This document shows positions 15,787 to 22,759 of a stretch of 44,027 nt of DNA, one piece after another. The position numbers were made by a program, and so were the translations under genes. The stretch covers positions 1 through 44,027 of the forward strand of contig DASVEF010000139.1 of assembly GCA_036380715.1 (NCBI GenBank), in the 5' to 3' direction. The first letter of the stretch is position 1. Every line of letters begins with the position of its first letter. The notes beneath the pieces were generated by a model that was given only the letters and a program-made list of their open reading frames with translations, ran no database searches and was not told where the DNA came from. Source of the stretch: UBA5704 sp036380715 (GTDB lineage: Bacteria; Acidobacteriota; Thermoanaerobaculia; Multivoradales; UBA5704).

Positions 15787-16173
15787 ATGACGAACACCAA
15801 ATCCATTGGAGACCAGGAGCTGGCGCTGCTGCGGTATGTGGCCGAGCAGGGGGCCGTGTCCGTGGGACAGGTGGCAGAAAGGTTCGGAGCGCCGCGCGGG
15901 CTCGCCCGCTCGACGGTGCTCACGATGATGGAGCGGCTCCGCGCCAAGGGGCATCTCGATCGCGAGCAGGCGGAGGGCGTCTACCAGTACTTCTCCCCGG
16001 TACCCGCCGAGGAGCTGCTGCGCGGCGCGGTCCAGACGTTCGTCGAGAAGACCCTCTCCGGGTCGGTCTCGCCGTTCGTGGCCTATCTGACCGAGACCGC
16101 CGAAGTCTCGGACCGGGAGTTGGCCGAGCTGGAGCAGCTCGTCGCCCGTCTGAAGACCAGGAAGGAGGGTTGA
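15787..16173 (+). CDS. blaI: BlaI/MecI/CopY family transcriptional repressor
   Basis: A 128-residue winged-helix repressor. The DNA-binding part is residues about 8-75 (IGDQELALLRYVAEQGAVSVGQVAERFG...ARSTVLTMMERLRAKGHLDREQAEGVYQYFSPV), with the recognition-helix block STVLTMMERLRAKGHL typical of BlaI. The C-terminal helices (LLRGAVQTFVEKTLSGSVSPFVAYL...ELAELEQLVARLK) form the dimerisation domain. In this family the partner membrane protease triggers cleavage of the repressor. The M56 gene follows after three bases. The ATG at 15787 was chosen because upstream codons read through the promoter and the repeat. The symbol is by family; beta-lactam response is not implied. Confidence 0.85.
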   Translation: MTNTKSIGDQELALLRYVAEQGAVSVGQVAERFGAPRGLARSTVLTMMERLRAKGHLDREQAEGVYQYFSPVPAEELLRGAVQTFVEKTLSGSVSPFVAYLTETAEVSDRELAELEQLVARLKTRKEG

Positions 16174-16176
16174 GCC

Positions 16177-18036
16177 GTGGAAACCTTCGCGACGTTCCTG
16201 AGCGTGCTGGGCCGGGCTTCCCTCCAGGGAGCGATCGCGATCGCCGCGGTCTGGGCCGTCTGCCGGCTGTTCCCCCGTCTGCCCGCTTCCCTGCGGTGCG
16301 GCCTGTGGTGGCTGGCCTGCCTGAAGCTCCTCGTGAGCTTGATCTGGATCTCTCCGGTGCCGGTCCCGGTGCTGCCCGCTCCTGAGACGGTGATAGAACA
16401 GCGCGGATCGTCCCAGGGGACCCTCACCCCCTGGCCCCCTCTCCCGTCACCGGGAGAGGGGGAAAATCTGAATCAGGGGCGGTGGCGCCCCTCTCCCGGT
16501 ACCGGGAGAGGGGACGGGGGTGAGGGGCTTGCCACAGCCCTGCTCGGGCTCTGGGGGGCGGGGCTCTTGATCCATCTCGCCTGGACCGCCTTCCAGCTCC
16601 GCTCCGTCCGCGCGGTCGTCCGCAGGTCGGAGCCGGTGAGCGAGCCGTGGATCGAGGGGCTGTTCGAGGATCTGCGGGAGCGGCTCGGGGTCTCGGGCGC
16701 CGAGCTGCGCGTTTCGTCCGAAGTCATGACTCCGCAGGTCCTCGGGCTGGTGCGGCCGGTGGTGCTCCTGCCCGCGAGCGGTATCGCCAGGCTCTCGCGG
16801 ACCGACCTCGCCATGTCGCTCTGCCACGAGCTCCTCCACCTCCGCCGCGGCGACCTGTGGCTGGGCTGGGTGCCGGCCCTGGCGCAACGTCTCTTTTTCT
16901 TCCATCCCCTCGCGGCGCTGGCCGCCCGCGAATACGCGCTCGCCCGCGAGGCCGCGTGCGACGCGGAAGTGCTCCGCATCCTGGATCCGGCGCCCGAAGC
17001 CTACGGGCGCCTCCTCTTGAGACTTGGCGTGACGCCGAAGCTCCCGAAGCTGGCCGCCGCGGGCGCCGCGCCTTCCTTCCAGATCTTGAAAAGGAGATTG
17101 GAAATGCTGCAGCAGGCTTCCGAGAAGAAGCGTATCCATAGGGGATGGTGGGGCGTGGTCGCCCTGCTGGCCCTCGCCGGGCTCATCCCCTTCCAGATCG
17201 TCGCACAGGAGAACGCCGAAGAGGCGGACGAGTCGATCCCTGTCGTCGAGGCGGTCGAGCCGGTCGAAGCCATCCCGCCGGTCGAACCCGTCGAGCCCGT
17301 CAGGGTGGCGAGCAAGGCCGGACAGTCGAGGACGCTGCCCCCGCCGCCGGCTCCTCCCGTGCCTGCGGCGCCCCCGGTTCCGCCCACTCCGCCGAAGCAC
17401 GCCCGCACGAGCTCCTGGGGGCACGGGGATTCCTGGATCGTGATGTACGGAGACAATCATCACATCATGCACGGCTCCACAGACGACATCCGGGCCGCGA
17501 AGAAGCACCGCAACGGAGCCGACATCATCTGGTTCGAACGGGATGGCAAGACCTACGTCATCCGGGACGCCGCCACCGTCAGGGCCGCCAGGGATCTGTT
17601 CGAGCCGCAGTCCCGGCTCGGCGAGCAGCAGGCGGAGCTGGGAGAGCAGCAGGCGAAGCTCGGCGAGCAGCAGGCGAAGCTCGGAGCGGAGCAGGCGAAG
17701 ATCGGAATCCGCTATGCCGAGCTCGGTGCCAAGCACGCCGCGCTGAGCGCCGAGCTGATGCGCCTGGAGGACCAGGACAGGGGCACCGAGGAGATCGAGG
17801 AGCGGCAGCGCGAGCTGGAAGAGGAGCAGCGCAAGCTCGAGAACGAAATCGGAGACAAGCAGCGGGAGCTCTCGGCCAAGCAGTCGGAGCTCGGACGCCA
17901 GCAAGGCGAGCTGGGCCGGAAGCAGGGCGAGCTGGGCCGCCAGCAGGCGAAGCTGGCCGAAGAGGCGGAGAAGAAGTTTGACGCTCTGCTCGACCGCGCG
18001 CTCGCGAACGGCCTGGCCCAGGAAGTGGACCGGTAG
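16177..18036 (+). CDS. BlaR1-like M56 membrane metalloprotease with repeat-rich coiled-coil tail
   Basis: A 619-residue sensor protease starting at GTG (AGGAAGGAGG upstream). The N-terminal membrane helices (LQGAIAIAAVWAVCRLF, CGLWWLACLKLLVSLIWI, ALLGLWGAGLLIHLAWTAF) precede the M56 domain with the zinc motif CHELLHLRRGD (HELLH about 216-220) and AREYALAREAACDAEVL. A further helix (GWWGVVALLALAGLIPFQIV) is near 325-345. The rest is a Glu/Pro/Val-rich linker, a small domain (SWIVMYGDNHHIMHGSTDDIRAAKK...ADIIWFERDGKTYVIRD) and a long coiled coil built on LGEQQAK/LGRQQGE seven-residue repeats. There is no penicillin-binding sensor domain, so the stimulus differs from BlaR1. Residues 82-117 are encoded by an inserted palindromic repeat. 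Confidence 0.82.
   Translation: METFATFLSVLGRASLQGAIAIAAVWAVCRLFPRLPASLRCGLWWLACLKLLVSLIWISPVPVPVLPAPETVIEQRGSSQGTLTPWPPLPSPGEGENLNQGRWRPSPGTGRGDGGEGLATALLGLWGAGLLIHLAWTAFQLRSVRAVVRRSEPVSEPWIEGLFEDLRERLGVSGAELRVSSEVMTPQVLGLVRPVVLLPASGIARLSRTDLAMSLCHELLHLRRGDLWLGWVPALAQRLFFFHPLAALAAREYALAREAACDAEVLRILDPAPEAYGRLLLRLGVTPKLPKLAAAGAAPSFQILKRRLEMLQQASEKKRIHRGWWGVVALLALAGLIPFQIVAQENAEEADESIPVVEAVEPVEAIPPVEPVEPVRVASKAGQSRTLPPPPAPPVPAAPPVPPTPPKHARTSSWGHGDSWIVMYGDNHHIMHGSTDDIRAAKKHRNGADIIWFERDGKTYVIRDAATVRAARDLFEPQSRLGEQQAELGEQQAKLGEQQAKLGAEQAKIGIRYAELGAKHAALSAELMRLEDQDRGTEEIEERQRELEEEQRKLENEIGDKQRELSAKQSELGRQQGELGRKQGELGRQQAKLAEEAEKKFDALLDRALANGLAQEVDR
16421..16526. repeat. GC-rich palindromic element inserted in frame inside the M56 gene
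   Basis: A complete two-arm copy: outer inverted repeat CCCTCACCCCC (16421-16431) and GGGGGTGAGGG (16516-16526), inner stems CCCCCTCTCCCG/CGGGAGAGGGGG and CCCCTCTCCCGG/CCGGGAGAGGGG. It is nearly identical to the intergenic copies at 36988 and 24357. Here it is translated as a Pro/Gly/Arg-rich loop between the second and third membrane helices, without a stop or a frame change. Confidence 0.85.
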
Positions 18037-18039
18037 TCG

Positions 18040-18336
18040 TCAGCCGCCCGCCAGCAGATCCTGGTATTTGGCGTGCCGCTGCATGTAGACGCGCACGAAC
18101 CAGCAGGAGGGGATGACTTTCAGCCCCTTCTGCTGGATGTCCTCCAGGGCGACCCGGACGATCTCCTCGGCGATGCCGCGCCCGCGCAGCTCCGGGGGCA
18201 CGTAGGTGTGCCAGAGGTTGAGGGTCCGGTCTCCGGCCGGGCCGTATTCGAGGACCGATTCCTTACCGTCCACGAGAGCGTAGTACTTCCTCGCCTTCTC
18301 ATCGTGCTGAACGTCGAGATCCACTCCGAGATTCAT
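18040..18336 (-). CDS. Small GNAT-type acetyltransferase (YjdJ/Acetyltransf_CG family)
   Basis: A 98-residue single-domain protein. It shows the shortened GNAT fold of this family: a beta hairpin (KYYALVDGKESVLEYGPAGDRTLNLWHTYVPPELRGRGIAEEIVRVALEDIQQKGLKV), with the acetyl-CoA loop RGRGIAEEIV, and the terminal block IPSCWFVRVYMQRHAKYQDL containing the conserved Cys. The four-base ATGA overlap with the upstream paralogue indicates an operon formed by tandem duplication. The acceptor substrate is unknown. It converges on the M56 gene with a three-base gap. Confidence 0.8.
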   Translation of the reverse strand: MNLGVDLDVQHDEKARKYYALVDGKESVLEYGPAGDRTLNLWHTYVPPELRGRGIAEEIVRVALEDIQQKGLKVIPSCWFVRVYMQRHAKYQDLLAGG

Positions 18337-18635
18337 CGCCTCTCACCTCCATGGAGCTGCGCCATGTCTTTCAGGTATTGCGGGTGCCGTTCGACATAGC
18401 GCTGGACGAACGGGCAGGAAGCCCTGAACCGGCGGCCCCGCCGGAGGGTGTCCTCCAAGGCGTGCCGGACCAACTCCCCGCCGATCCCCTGGCCGCGCAG
18501 GTCCGGGGGCACCACCGTGTGCGTGAAGTTGACCGTCCCGTCCCCCTCGTCCCTATAAGTCGCCACCGCCTCTTCGCCGTCGATCCAGGCGGAGTACTTG
18601 TGCGCCGCTTCGTCGTGTTGGATGTCCAGGCTCAT
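18333..18635 (-). CDS. Small GNAT-type acetyltransferase, tandem paralogue
   Basis: A 100-residue protein closely similar to its neighbour (DIQHDEAAHKYSAWIDGEEAVATY versus DVQHDEKARKYYALVDGKESVLEY). The acetyl-CoA loop is RGQGIGGELV and the terminal block is RASCPFVQRYVERHPQYLKDM, closer to the family consensus than that of the neighbour. GAAGGGAGGGCGCA lies upstream of the ATG as a ribosome-binding site. The pair are probably translated from one message and could form a heterodimer; that is inference. The 83 bases upstream hold no recognised element. Confidence 0.8.
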   Translation of the reverse strand: MSLDIQHDEAAHKYSAWIDGEEAVATYRDEGDGTVNFTHTVVPPDLRGQGIGGELVRHALEDTLRRGRRFRASCPFVQRYVERHPQYLKDMAQLHGGERR

Positions 18636-18718
18636 TGCGCCCTCCCTTCGTCTTCTGAGGGTTCAATCGGCGTGCCACTGAGGACATCCGGGAAGACAGG
18701 CAGCCGGCGGAGGAGGGT

Positions 18719-18943
18719 TCAGCTCGATCCGGAAGAGGAGGATTGCTGCTCGATCCGCACCCAGCGGCTGCAGATCTCTTCGAGGTGGGAGGGGTCCTGC
18801 GTGGCCAGCGCCTCCTGGCTGAACCGCTCGATCTCCGAGTGCGGGGTCCCGGCCCGGCGCAGACCGTAACGCACGGCGCTGACCAGCGCAAAGCGGTTCC
18901 GGCTCCGTACGGAGACTCGGACCTCAGGATAGAGCGGGGTCAT
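18719..18943 (-). CDS. Small conserved hypothetical protein
   Basis: A 74-residue soluble protein: MTPLYPEVRVSVRSRNRFAL at the start, then SAVRYGLRRAGTPHSEIERFSQEALATQDPSHLEEICSRWVRIE. The pattern (a strand with S-x-R-N-x-F-A-L, two amphipathic helices, a C-terminal W-V strand) resembles small uncharacterised proteins I have seen in several Gram-negative phyla, but no function is known to me. The ATG at 18943 was chosen because GGAGGG lies upstream and the longer reading frame has no domain-like sequence. The tail is Ser/Gln-rich. The region 18944-19137 holds a T-rich stretch near 19010 but no gene or clear promoter. Confidence 0.55.
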   Translation of the reverse strand: MTPLYPEVRVSVRSRNRFALVSAVRYGLRRAGTPHSEIERFSQEALATQDPSHLEEICSRWVRIEQQSSSSGSS

Positions 18944-19137
18944 GGGCGGACAGTCCCTCCAGAAACATAACGCGCGAAGGAGTCGTTCTGTTCCATCTCT
19001 TCCCGCCCTTTTTTTCACTCGCCGTCGGCGCACACCCCATCCCTTCGCCCTACCGATGAGTGAGGGTTCGGGGCGGAAATGTTTCGTCCCTCGTACGGTC
19101 AGCATGGCCTGCTCCTTGCTATGCACCATCCTCTTCC

Positions 19138-20394
19138 ATGCGCTGTCTCGCCAGCCTGCTCGCCGCTTCTCTGATCTCCGCAGCCCTCGCCGCCCAGGTT
19201 TCGCCCCCGATGCCCGATCCGGCTCCGAAGCCCGACCCCTTGCAGGAGACCATCAACCGGCTCGGCCAGCTCGCCGCAGCCGAGCCCCAGAACGGAGCGA
19301 TCCTCTACGCCCTGGCGGCGTTCCACGACCGGGCGGGTCAGCCGGAGAAGGCCATCGAGCGGCTGCGGGAGCTGATGCGGATCGGCTGGGACTACGCTCT
19401 GTACCACGGGGACTTCCCGAATAGTCGCGAGCGGCCCGAGTACCGGGAGATCGCGGCGCGGCTCGAAGCGGCCATGCTCAAGGTCCAGAAGGCCAAGCCC
19501 GAATTCACCGTGCGGGAGCGCGATCTGCTCCCCGAGGGCGCGGCGTACGATCCCGAGACCGGCTCGCTCTTCCTGAGCAGCATTCACAAGCGCAAGGTGG
19601 TGCGGATCGACCGCCACGGCATCACGCGCAACTTCACCGGCGAGGCGCAGGACGGCCTGCTGGGCGGACTCGGCATGCGGGTCGACGCCAAGCGCCGGAT
19701 GCTCTGGGTGGTGAGCGTGGCGCAGCGCTCAATGAAGGGCTTCACCCCCGCGGGCGACGGCCGCTCGGCGGTCCACGCCTTCCACCTGGGTTCCGGAAGC
19801 CTCGCCACCTGCTACACCCTCGGCGGACCCGAAGACCCGTCCTTCCTCAACGACGTGGCCGTGCTCGACGACGGCCGGGCGTTCATCACCGATACCCAGC
19901 GGGGAGCCGTCTACGTGGCCGAGCCGGGGAGGACCGAGCTGGTCTCCTTCCTTCCGCCGGGCTCGCTGATCGCTCCCAACGGCATCGACGTCTCGCGCGA
20001 CCAGAAGCGGCTCTACGTCGCGGGTTTCCGGGGGATCTTCGTCGTCGACCTCGCCACCAAGGCCCTCGCGCCGCTCTCCGTTCCGCAGGGAATGGGCAAC
20101 TTCTCGGGGATCGACGGCCTCTACTTCCACGAGGGCTCGCTCGTCGGCATCCAGAACGCCGTGGGCCAGCCCCGCATCTGGCGCATCTACCTGAGCCCGT
20201 CCCAGGACGCCGCCGTGCGCGCCGAGGTCCTGGAATCGGGCACGCCCGGTTTCGACCTGCCCACGACGGGCGCGGTCGCCGGGGATTCCCTCCTCTTCGT
20301 GGCCAACACCCAGATCCGGATGCTCGACAAAAACGAGAAGCCGCTGCCTCCCGAGCGCTTCCAGGATCTGAAGGTGCTCCGCCTGCCGCTCTGA
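19138..20394 (+). CDS. Exported TPR plus six-bladed beta-propeller (SMP-30/NHL-like) protein
   Basis: A 418-residue protein with a signal peptide (MRCLASLLAASLISAALAAQ). Residues about 35-105 are a TPR-like pair of helices (ETINRLGQLAAAEPQNGAILYALAAFHDRAGQPEKAIERLRELMRIGWDYAL). Residues about 115-410 form a propeller: LLPEGAAYDPETGSLFLSSI, LGMRVDAKRRMLWVVS, PSFLNDVAVLDDGRAFITDT, IAPNGIDVSRDQKRLYVAGFRGIFVVD and FSGIDGLYFHEGSLVGIQN, with the NG-I-D and N-D-V motifs seen in SMP-30/gluconolactonase-like metal sites. Enzymatic activity is not certain. The ATG at 19138 was chosen for the signal peptide; no ribosome-binding site is evident. It ends 58 bases before the next gene. Confidence 0.7.
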   Translation: MRCLASLLAASLISAALAAQVSPPMPDPAPKPDPLQETINRLGQLAAAEPQNGAILYALAAFHDRAGQPEKAIERLRELMRIGWDYALYHGDFPNSRERPEYREIAARLEAAMLKVQKAKPEFTVRERDLLPEGAAYDPETGSLFLSSIHKRKVVRIDRHGITRNFTGEAQDGLLGGLGMRVDAKRRMLWVVSVAQRSMKGFTPAGDGRSAVHAFHLGSGSLATCYTLGGPEDPSFLNDVAVLDDGRAFITDTQRGAVYVAEPGRTELVSFLPPGSLIAPNGIDVSRDQKRLYVAGFRGIFVVDLATKALAPLSVPQGMGNFSGIDGLYFHEGSLVGIQNAVGQPRIWRIYLSPSQDAAVRAEVLESGTPGFDLPTTGAVAGDSLLFVANTQIRMLDKNEKPLPPERFQDLKVLRLPL

Positions 20395-20399
20395 TCGGT

Positions 20400-20405
20400 T
20401 ATACT
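20400..20405 (+). promoter_or_regulatory. Probable -10 element (TATACT) of the following secreted-protein gene
   Basis: TATACT just after the preceding stop codon, 47 bases before the GTG at 20453. No convincing -35 is seen 17 bases upstream. It indicates that the gene at 20453 is separately transcribed. Confidence 0.35.
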
Positions 20406-20452
20406 GAACAGAAATCTGTGCAGTTCCGGTTTTGGCTGGAAAGGAGGCCCTG

Positions 20453-21805
20453 GTGTTGAAGAGATGGAGCCCCGCGGTTCTCGCGGTCCTCGGGCTGCTG
20501 GCGGTCGTGCCGTTGGCGGTCGCCGAGATGTACGTACCCATCATCGCGGAGAAGGGGATCGGCGCGGTCTCGTACCGTACCGAGATCGTGGTGAGCAACT
20601 TGGGAGAGGAGCCGGCCCTTCTCTCCGCCGCGCTCGTGGAAGGCGACGGGAGGCCCGGGTTTTTCCCGCGCACCGTACCCGCGGGCGGAACCTTCGTCTT
20701 CACTCACGTCACCCGCGCCGGCAAGCCGGGGGTGCTCCGGCTCGACAGCGTCTCCGACCTCGCGGTGACCGCCCGCCTGAAGGCGATCGGACGGGACGGT
20801 GCCGTCCTGTCCAACAGCCCGGTGTCGGTGCTCTCGGCGGAGGACTTCCTGGGCGCCGGCGAGACGGCGCACCTCCAGGGGATCGAGCGCTCCTCGCGCG
20901 GCGCGACTCCGCGCCTCGGGATCGTCAATCTCTCCGAGGAGGCGGCGAGCTGCTGGGCGGCCTCTTTCCGCATGGACGGCAGCCTCGCCGGTGAGAAGGA
21001 GATGACGCTCGCCCCGGGCGCGGGCCGCCTGTGGACGGGCGATCTCGACGCGTTCGGCGGGCTCTTCTCGGAGGCGCGCGTCGAGGTGAGCTGCGACGCC
21101 CCCTTCTACGCCTACGCGTTCGTCGCCCGGGCCGAAGGGCGCGAGGCGTCGTTCATCGCACCCTCCCGCGCCTCGGGGTCGGGCCTGGACATCCTGGCGG
21201 ACAACGCCCTCTCGGTCGTTCCGTGCACCGGCGGCTCGATCGTGCCGGAGCCGCTGCCGGACGGCGCCCTGGGCTTCACCGTGCCGGGAATGTTCCTGGA
21301 GGTCGGACCGGGCGATCTCTGCCGGGCTTACGACCTGCCCCTCCAGGCCGACACGTCCTACCGCCAGGTCCGGATCGAGTTCGACATGCAGCTCGACCAC
21401 TTCGTGACCCACTGGTTCCACACCGTGTCCAGCCTGCGCCGGGTCAGCAGCAAGCGCAACGAGCGCCTGCTCTACTACGGCCTGCTGCTGAGAGGGGAGA
21501 GGCGGCGGACCATTCTCGACCTGGGGACCCACCAGGCCCTGAAGCAGGATGGACCGTGGCAGGAGGGTGGCACCTATCACGTGGTCATGGAGTTCAACGG
21601 CCCGTCCCGCAGGACCTCCATCCAGGTCTTCCAGGGAGACCAGCTCATCCAGCAACTCGCCGGAAGAGCGAGCGCCCGCGACATCCGGCCCTTCAGGGGC
21701 CGGCCCGTGCGCGTGGATTTCAGCGCCGGTGGCATCGCCCATCACTCTTACTATCCCCCGACCGGCTGGCGGTTCTCGGACCTGCGGGTCGAGATCACGC
21801 GGTAA
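20453..21805 (+). CDS. Exported two-domain protein of unknown function (C-terminal lectin-like fold)
   Basis: A 450-residue protein not recognised by name. A signal peptide (LKRWSPAVLAVLGLLAVVPLAVAE) leads into an N-terminal beta domain (YVPIIAEKGIGAVSYRTEIVVSNLGEEPALLSAALVEG...PRTVPAGGTFVFTHV) of the type found in many Acidobacteriota surface proteins. The C-terminal 220 residues (ALGFTVPGMFLEVGPGDLCRAYDLPLQADTSYRQVRIEFDMQLDHF...TYHVVMEFNGPSRRTSIQVFQGDQ...GWRFSDLRVEI) resemble a concanavalin-A/LamG-like jelly roll, suggesting ligand binding. AAGGAGG at 20441 selects the GTG at 20453 (spacing 5) or the TTG at 20456 (spacing 8). A role at the cell surface is inferred. Confidence 0.6.
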   Translation: MLKRWSPAVLAVLGLLAVVPLAVAEMYVPIIAEKGIGAVSYRTEIVVSNLGEEPALLSAALVEGDGRPGFFPRTVPAGGTFVFTHVTRAGKPGVLRLDSVSDLAVTARLKAIGRDGAVLSNSPVSVLSAEDFLGAGETAHLQGIERSSRGATPRLGIVNLSEEAASCWAASFRMDGSLAGEKEMTLAPGAGRLWTGDLDAFGGLFSEARVEVSCDAPFYAYAFVARAEGREASFIAPSRASGSGLDILADNALSVVPCTGGSIVPEPLPDGALGFTVPGMFLEVGPGDLCRAYDLPLQADTSYRQVRIEFDMQLDHFVTHWFHTVSSLRRVSSKRNERLLYYGLLLRGERRRTILDLGTHQALKQDGPWQEGGTYHVVMEFNGPSRRTSIQVFQGDQLIQQLAGRASARDIRPFRGRPVRVDFSAGGIAHHSYYPPTGWRFSDLRVEITR

Positions 21806-21870
21806 ACCTCCACGTCCATCGTACCCTCGACGTGTGACCCGGGCCTCGCGAGAGGTCCGGGTCTACGGGA

Positions 21871-21876
21871 TATCTT
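21871..21876 (+). promoter_or_regulatory. Leaderless-type -10 element of apaH
   Basis: TATCTT, exactly six bases, then ATG at 21883. There is no Shine-Dalgarno sequence. Member of the TANNNT-N6/7-ATG set. Confidence 0.55.
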
Positions 21877-21882
21877 TGCGGC

Positions 21883-22689
21883 ATGGCGACGTACGCGATC
21901 GGGGACATCCACGGCTGCTTCGATACTCTCAAGCGTCTCCTTCGCCGCATCCAATTCGATCCCAAGCAGGACCGCTTGTGGCTCGTCGGGGACCTGGTCA
22001 ACCGCGGCCCCCGGTCTCTGGACGTCCTTCGCTGGGCGTCCGAGCTCGGCGACAGGGCGGTGATCGTCCTGGGAAATCACGACTTTCATCTGCTGGGTCG
22101 CGCCGCCGGGGTGTCCGAGTCCAAGCGCAGGGACTCTCTCGACGAGGTGCTCAACGCTCCTGATTGCTACGACCTGCTGGAGTGGCTTCTGACGCGCCCC
22201 CTTCTGCATCGGGAGGACGGCTGGGCCATGGTCCACGCCGGGATGTTCCCCTCGTGGAGCGTGGACAAGGCGGAGCGTCTGGCGCGGGAGGTGGAGGAGT
22301 GGCTGCGGGGCAGCGAGGCGCCGCGCCTCATCGAATCGATCGAGAAGAAGATCCCCGAGCGTTGGAAGGGAGGGCACTCCGGGCTGGAGCGGGTGCGCAT
22401 CGCCCTCGCCGGGTTCGCCAAGCTCCGGACGGTCGACGAGGACGGCCGGATGTGCGCCGAGTTCAGCGGCCCCCCGAAGGATGCTCCGAAGGGGTGCGTC
22501 CCGTGGTTTTCCATTCCCGACCGCAAGAGCCAGGACACCATGATCGTCTTCGGCCACTGGGCGGCCCTGGGGCTCTGGTTCGGTGAAGGCGTCGCCGCCC
22601 TCGACACCGGCTGCGCCTGGGGCCGGAGCCTCACGGCCCTGCGCATCGACGACGAGAGAGTCTTCCAGGAACCAGCCGTGGAGGGGTGA
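21883..22689 (+). CDS. apaH: Symmetrical bis(5'-nucleosyl)-tetraphosphatase
   Basis: A 268-residue calcineurin-type metallophosphatase that splits Ap4A into two ADP and removes Np4A caps from RNA in the family. All metal motifs are present: AIGDIHGCFDTL (residues 5-16), LVGDLVNRGPRSLDVLRW (near 38-55), VLGNHDFHLLG (near 64-74), AMVHAGMFPSW (near 115) and IVFGHWAALG (near 227), the last matching the ApaH C-terminal His block. Length fits the family (about 270-280). The start ATG follows a leaderless-type -10 element directly. It is not in an operon with ksgA or pdxA as in enterobacteria. Confidence 0.9.
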   Translation: MATYAIGDIHGCFDTLKRLLRRIQFDPKQDRLWLVGDLVNRGPRSLDVLRWASELGDRAVIVLGNHDFHLLGRAAGVSESKRRDSLDEVLNAPDCYDLLEWLLTRPLLHREDGWAMVHAGMFPSWSVDKAERLAREVEEWLRGSEAPRLIESIEKKIPERWKGGHSGLERVRIALAGFAKLRTVDEDGRMCAEFSGPPKDAPKGCVPWFSIPDRKSQDTMIVFGHWAALGLWFGEGVAALDTGCAWGRSLTALRIDDERVFQEPAVEG

Positions 22690-22759
22690 GGGCTCTGGGA
22701 GGCGAAGAGGCCGGTTGAATCTGTAGAATGAGGCCGTGAATCTTCGAGGAGTCATCCCG

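Noticed and set aside
18944..19129. 62-residue N-terminal extension of the small protein at 18719
   Set aside because: Arg-rich with no domain pattern; a ribosome-binding site points to the ATG at 18943.
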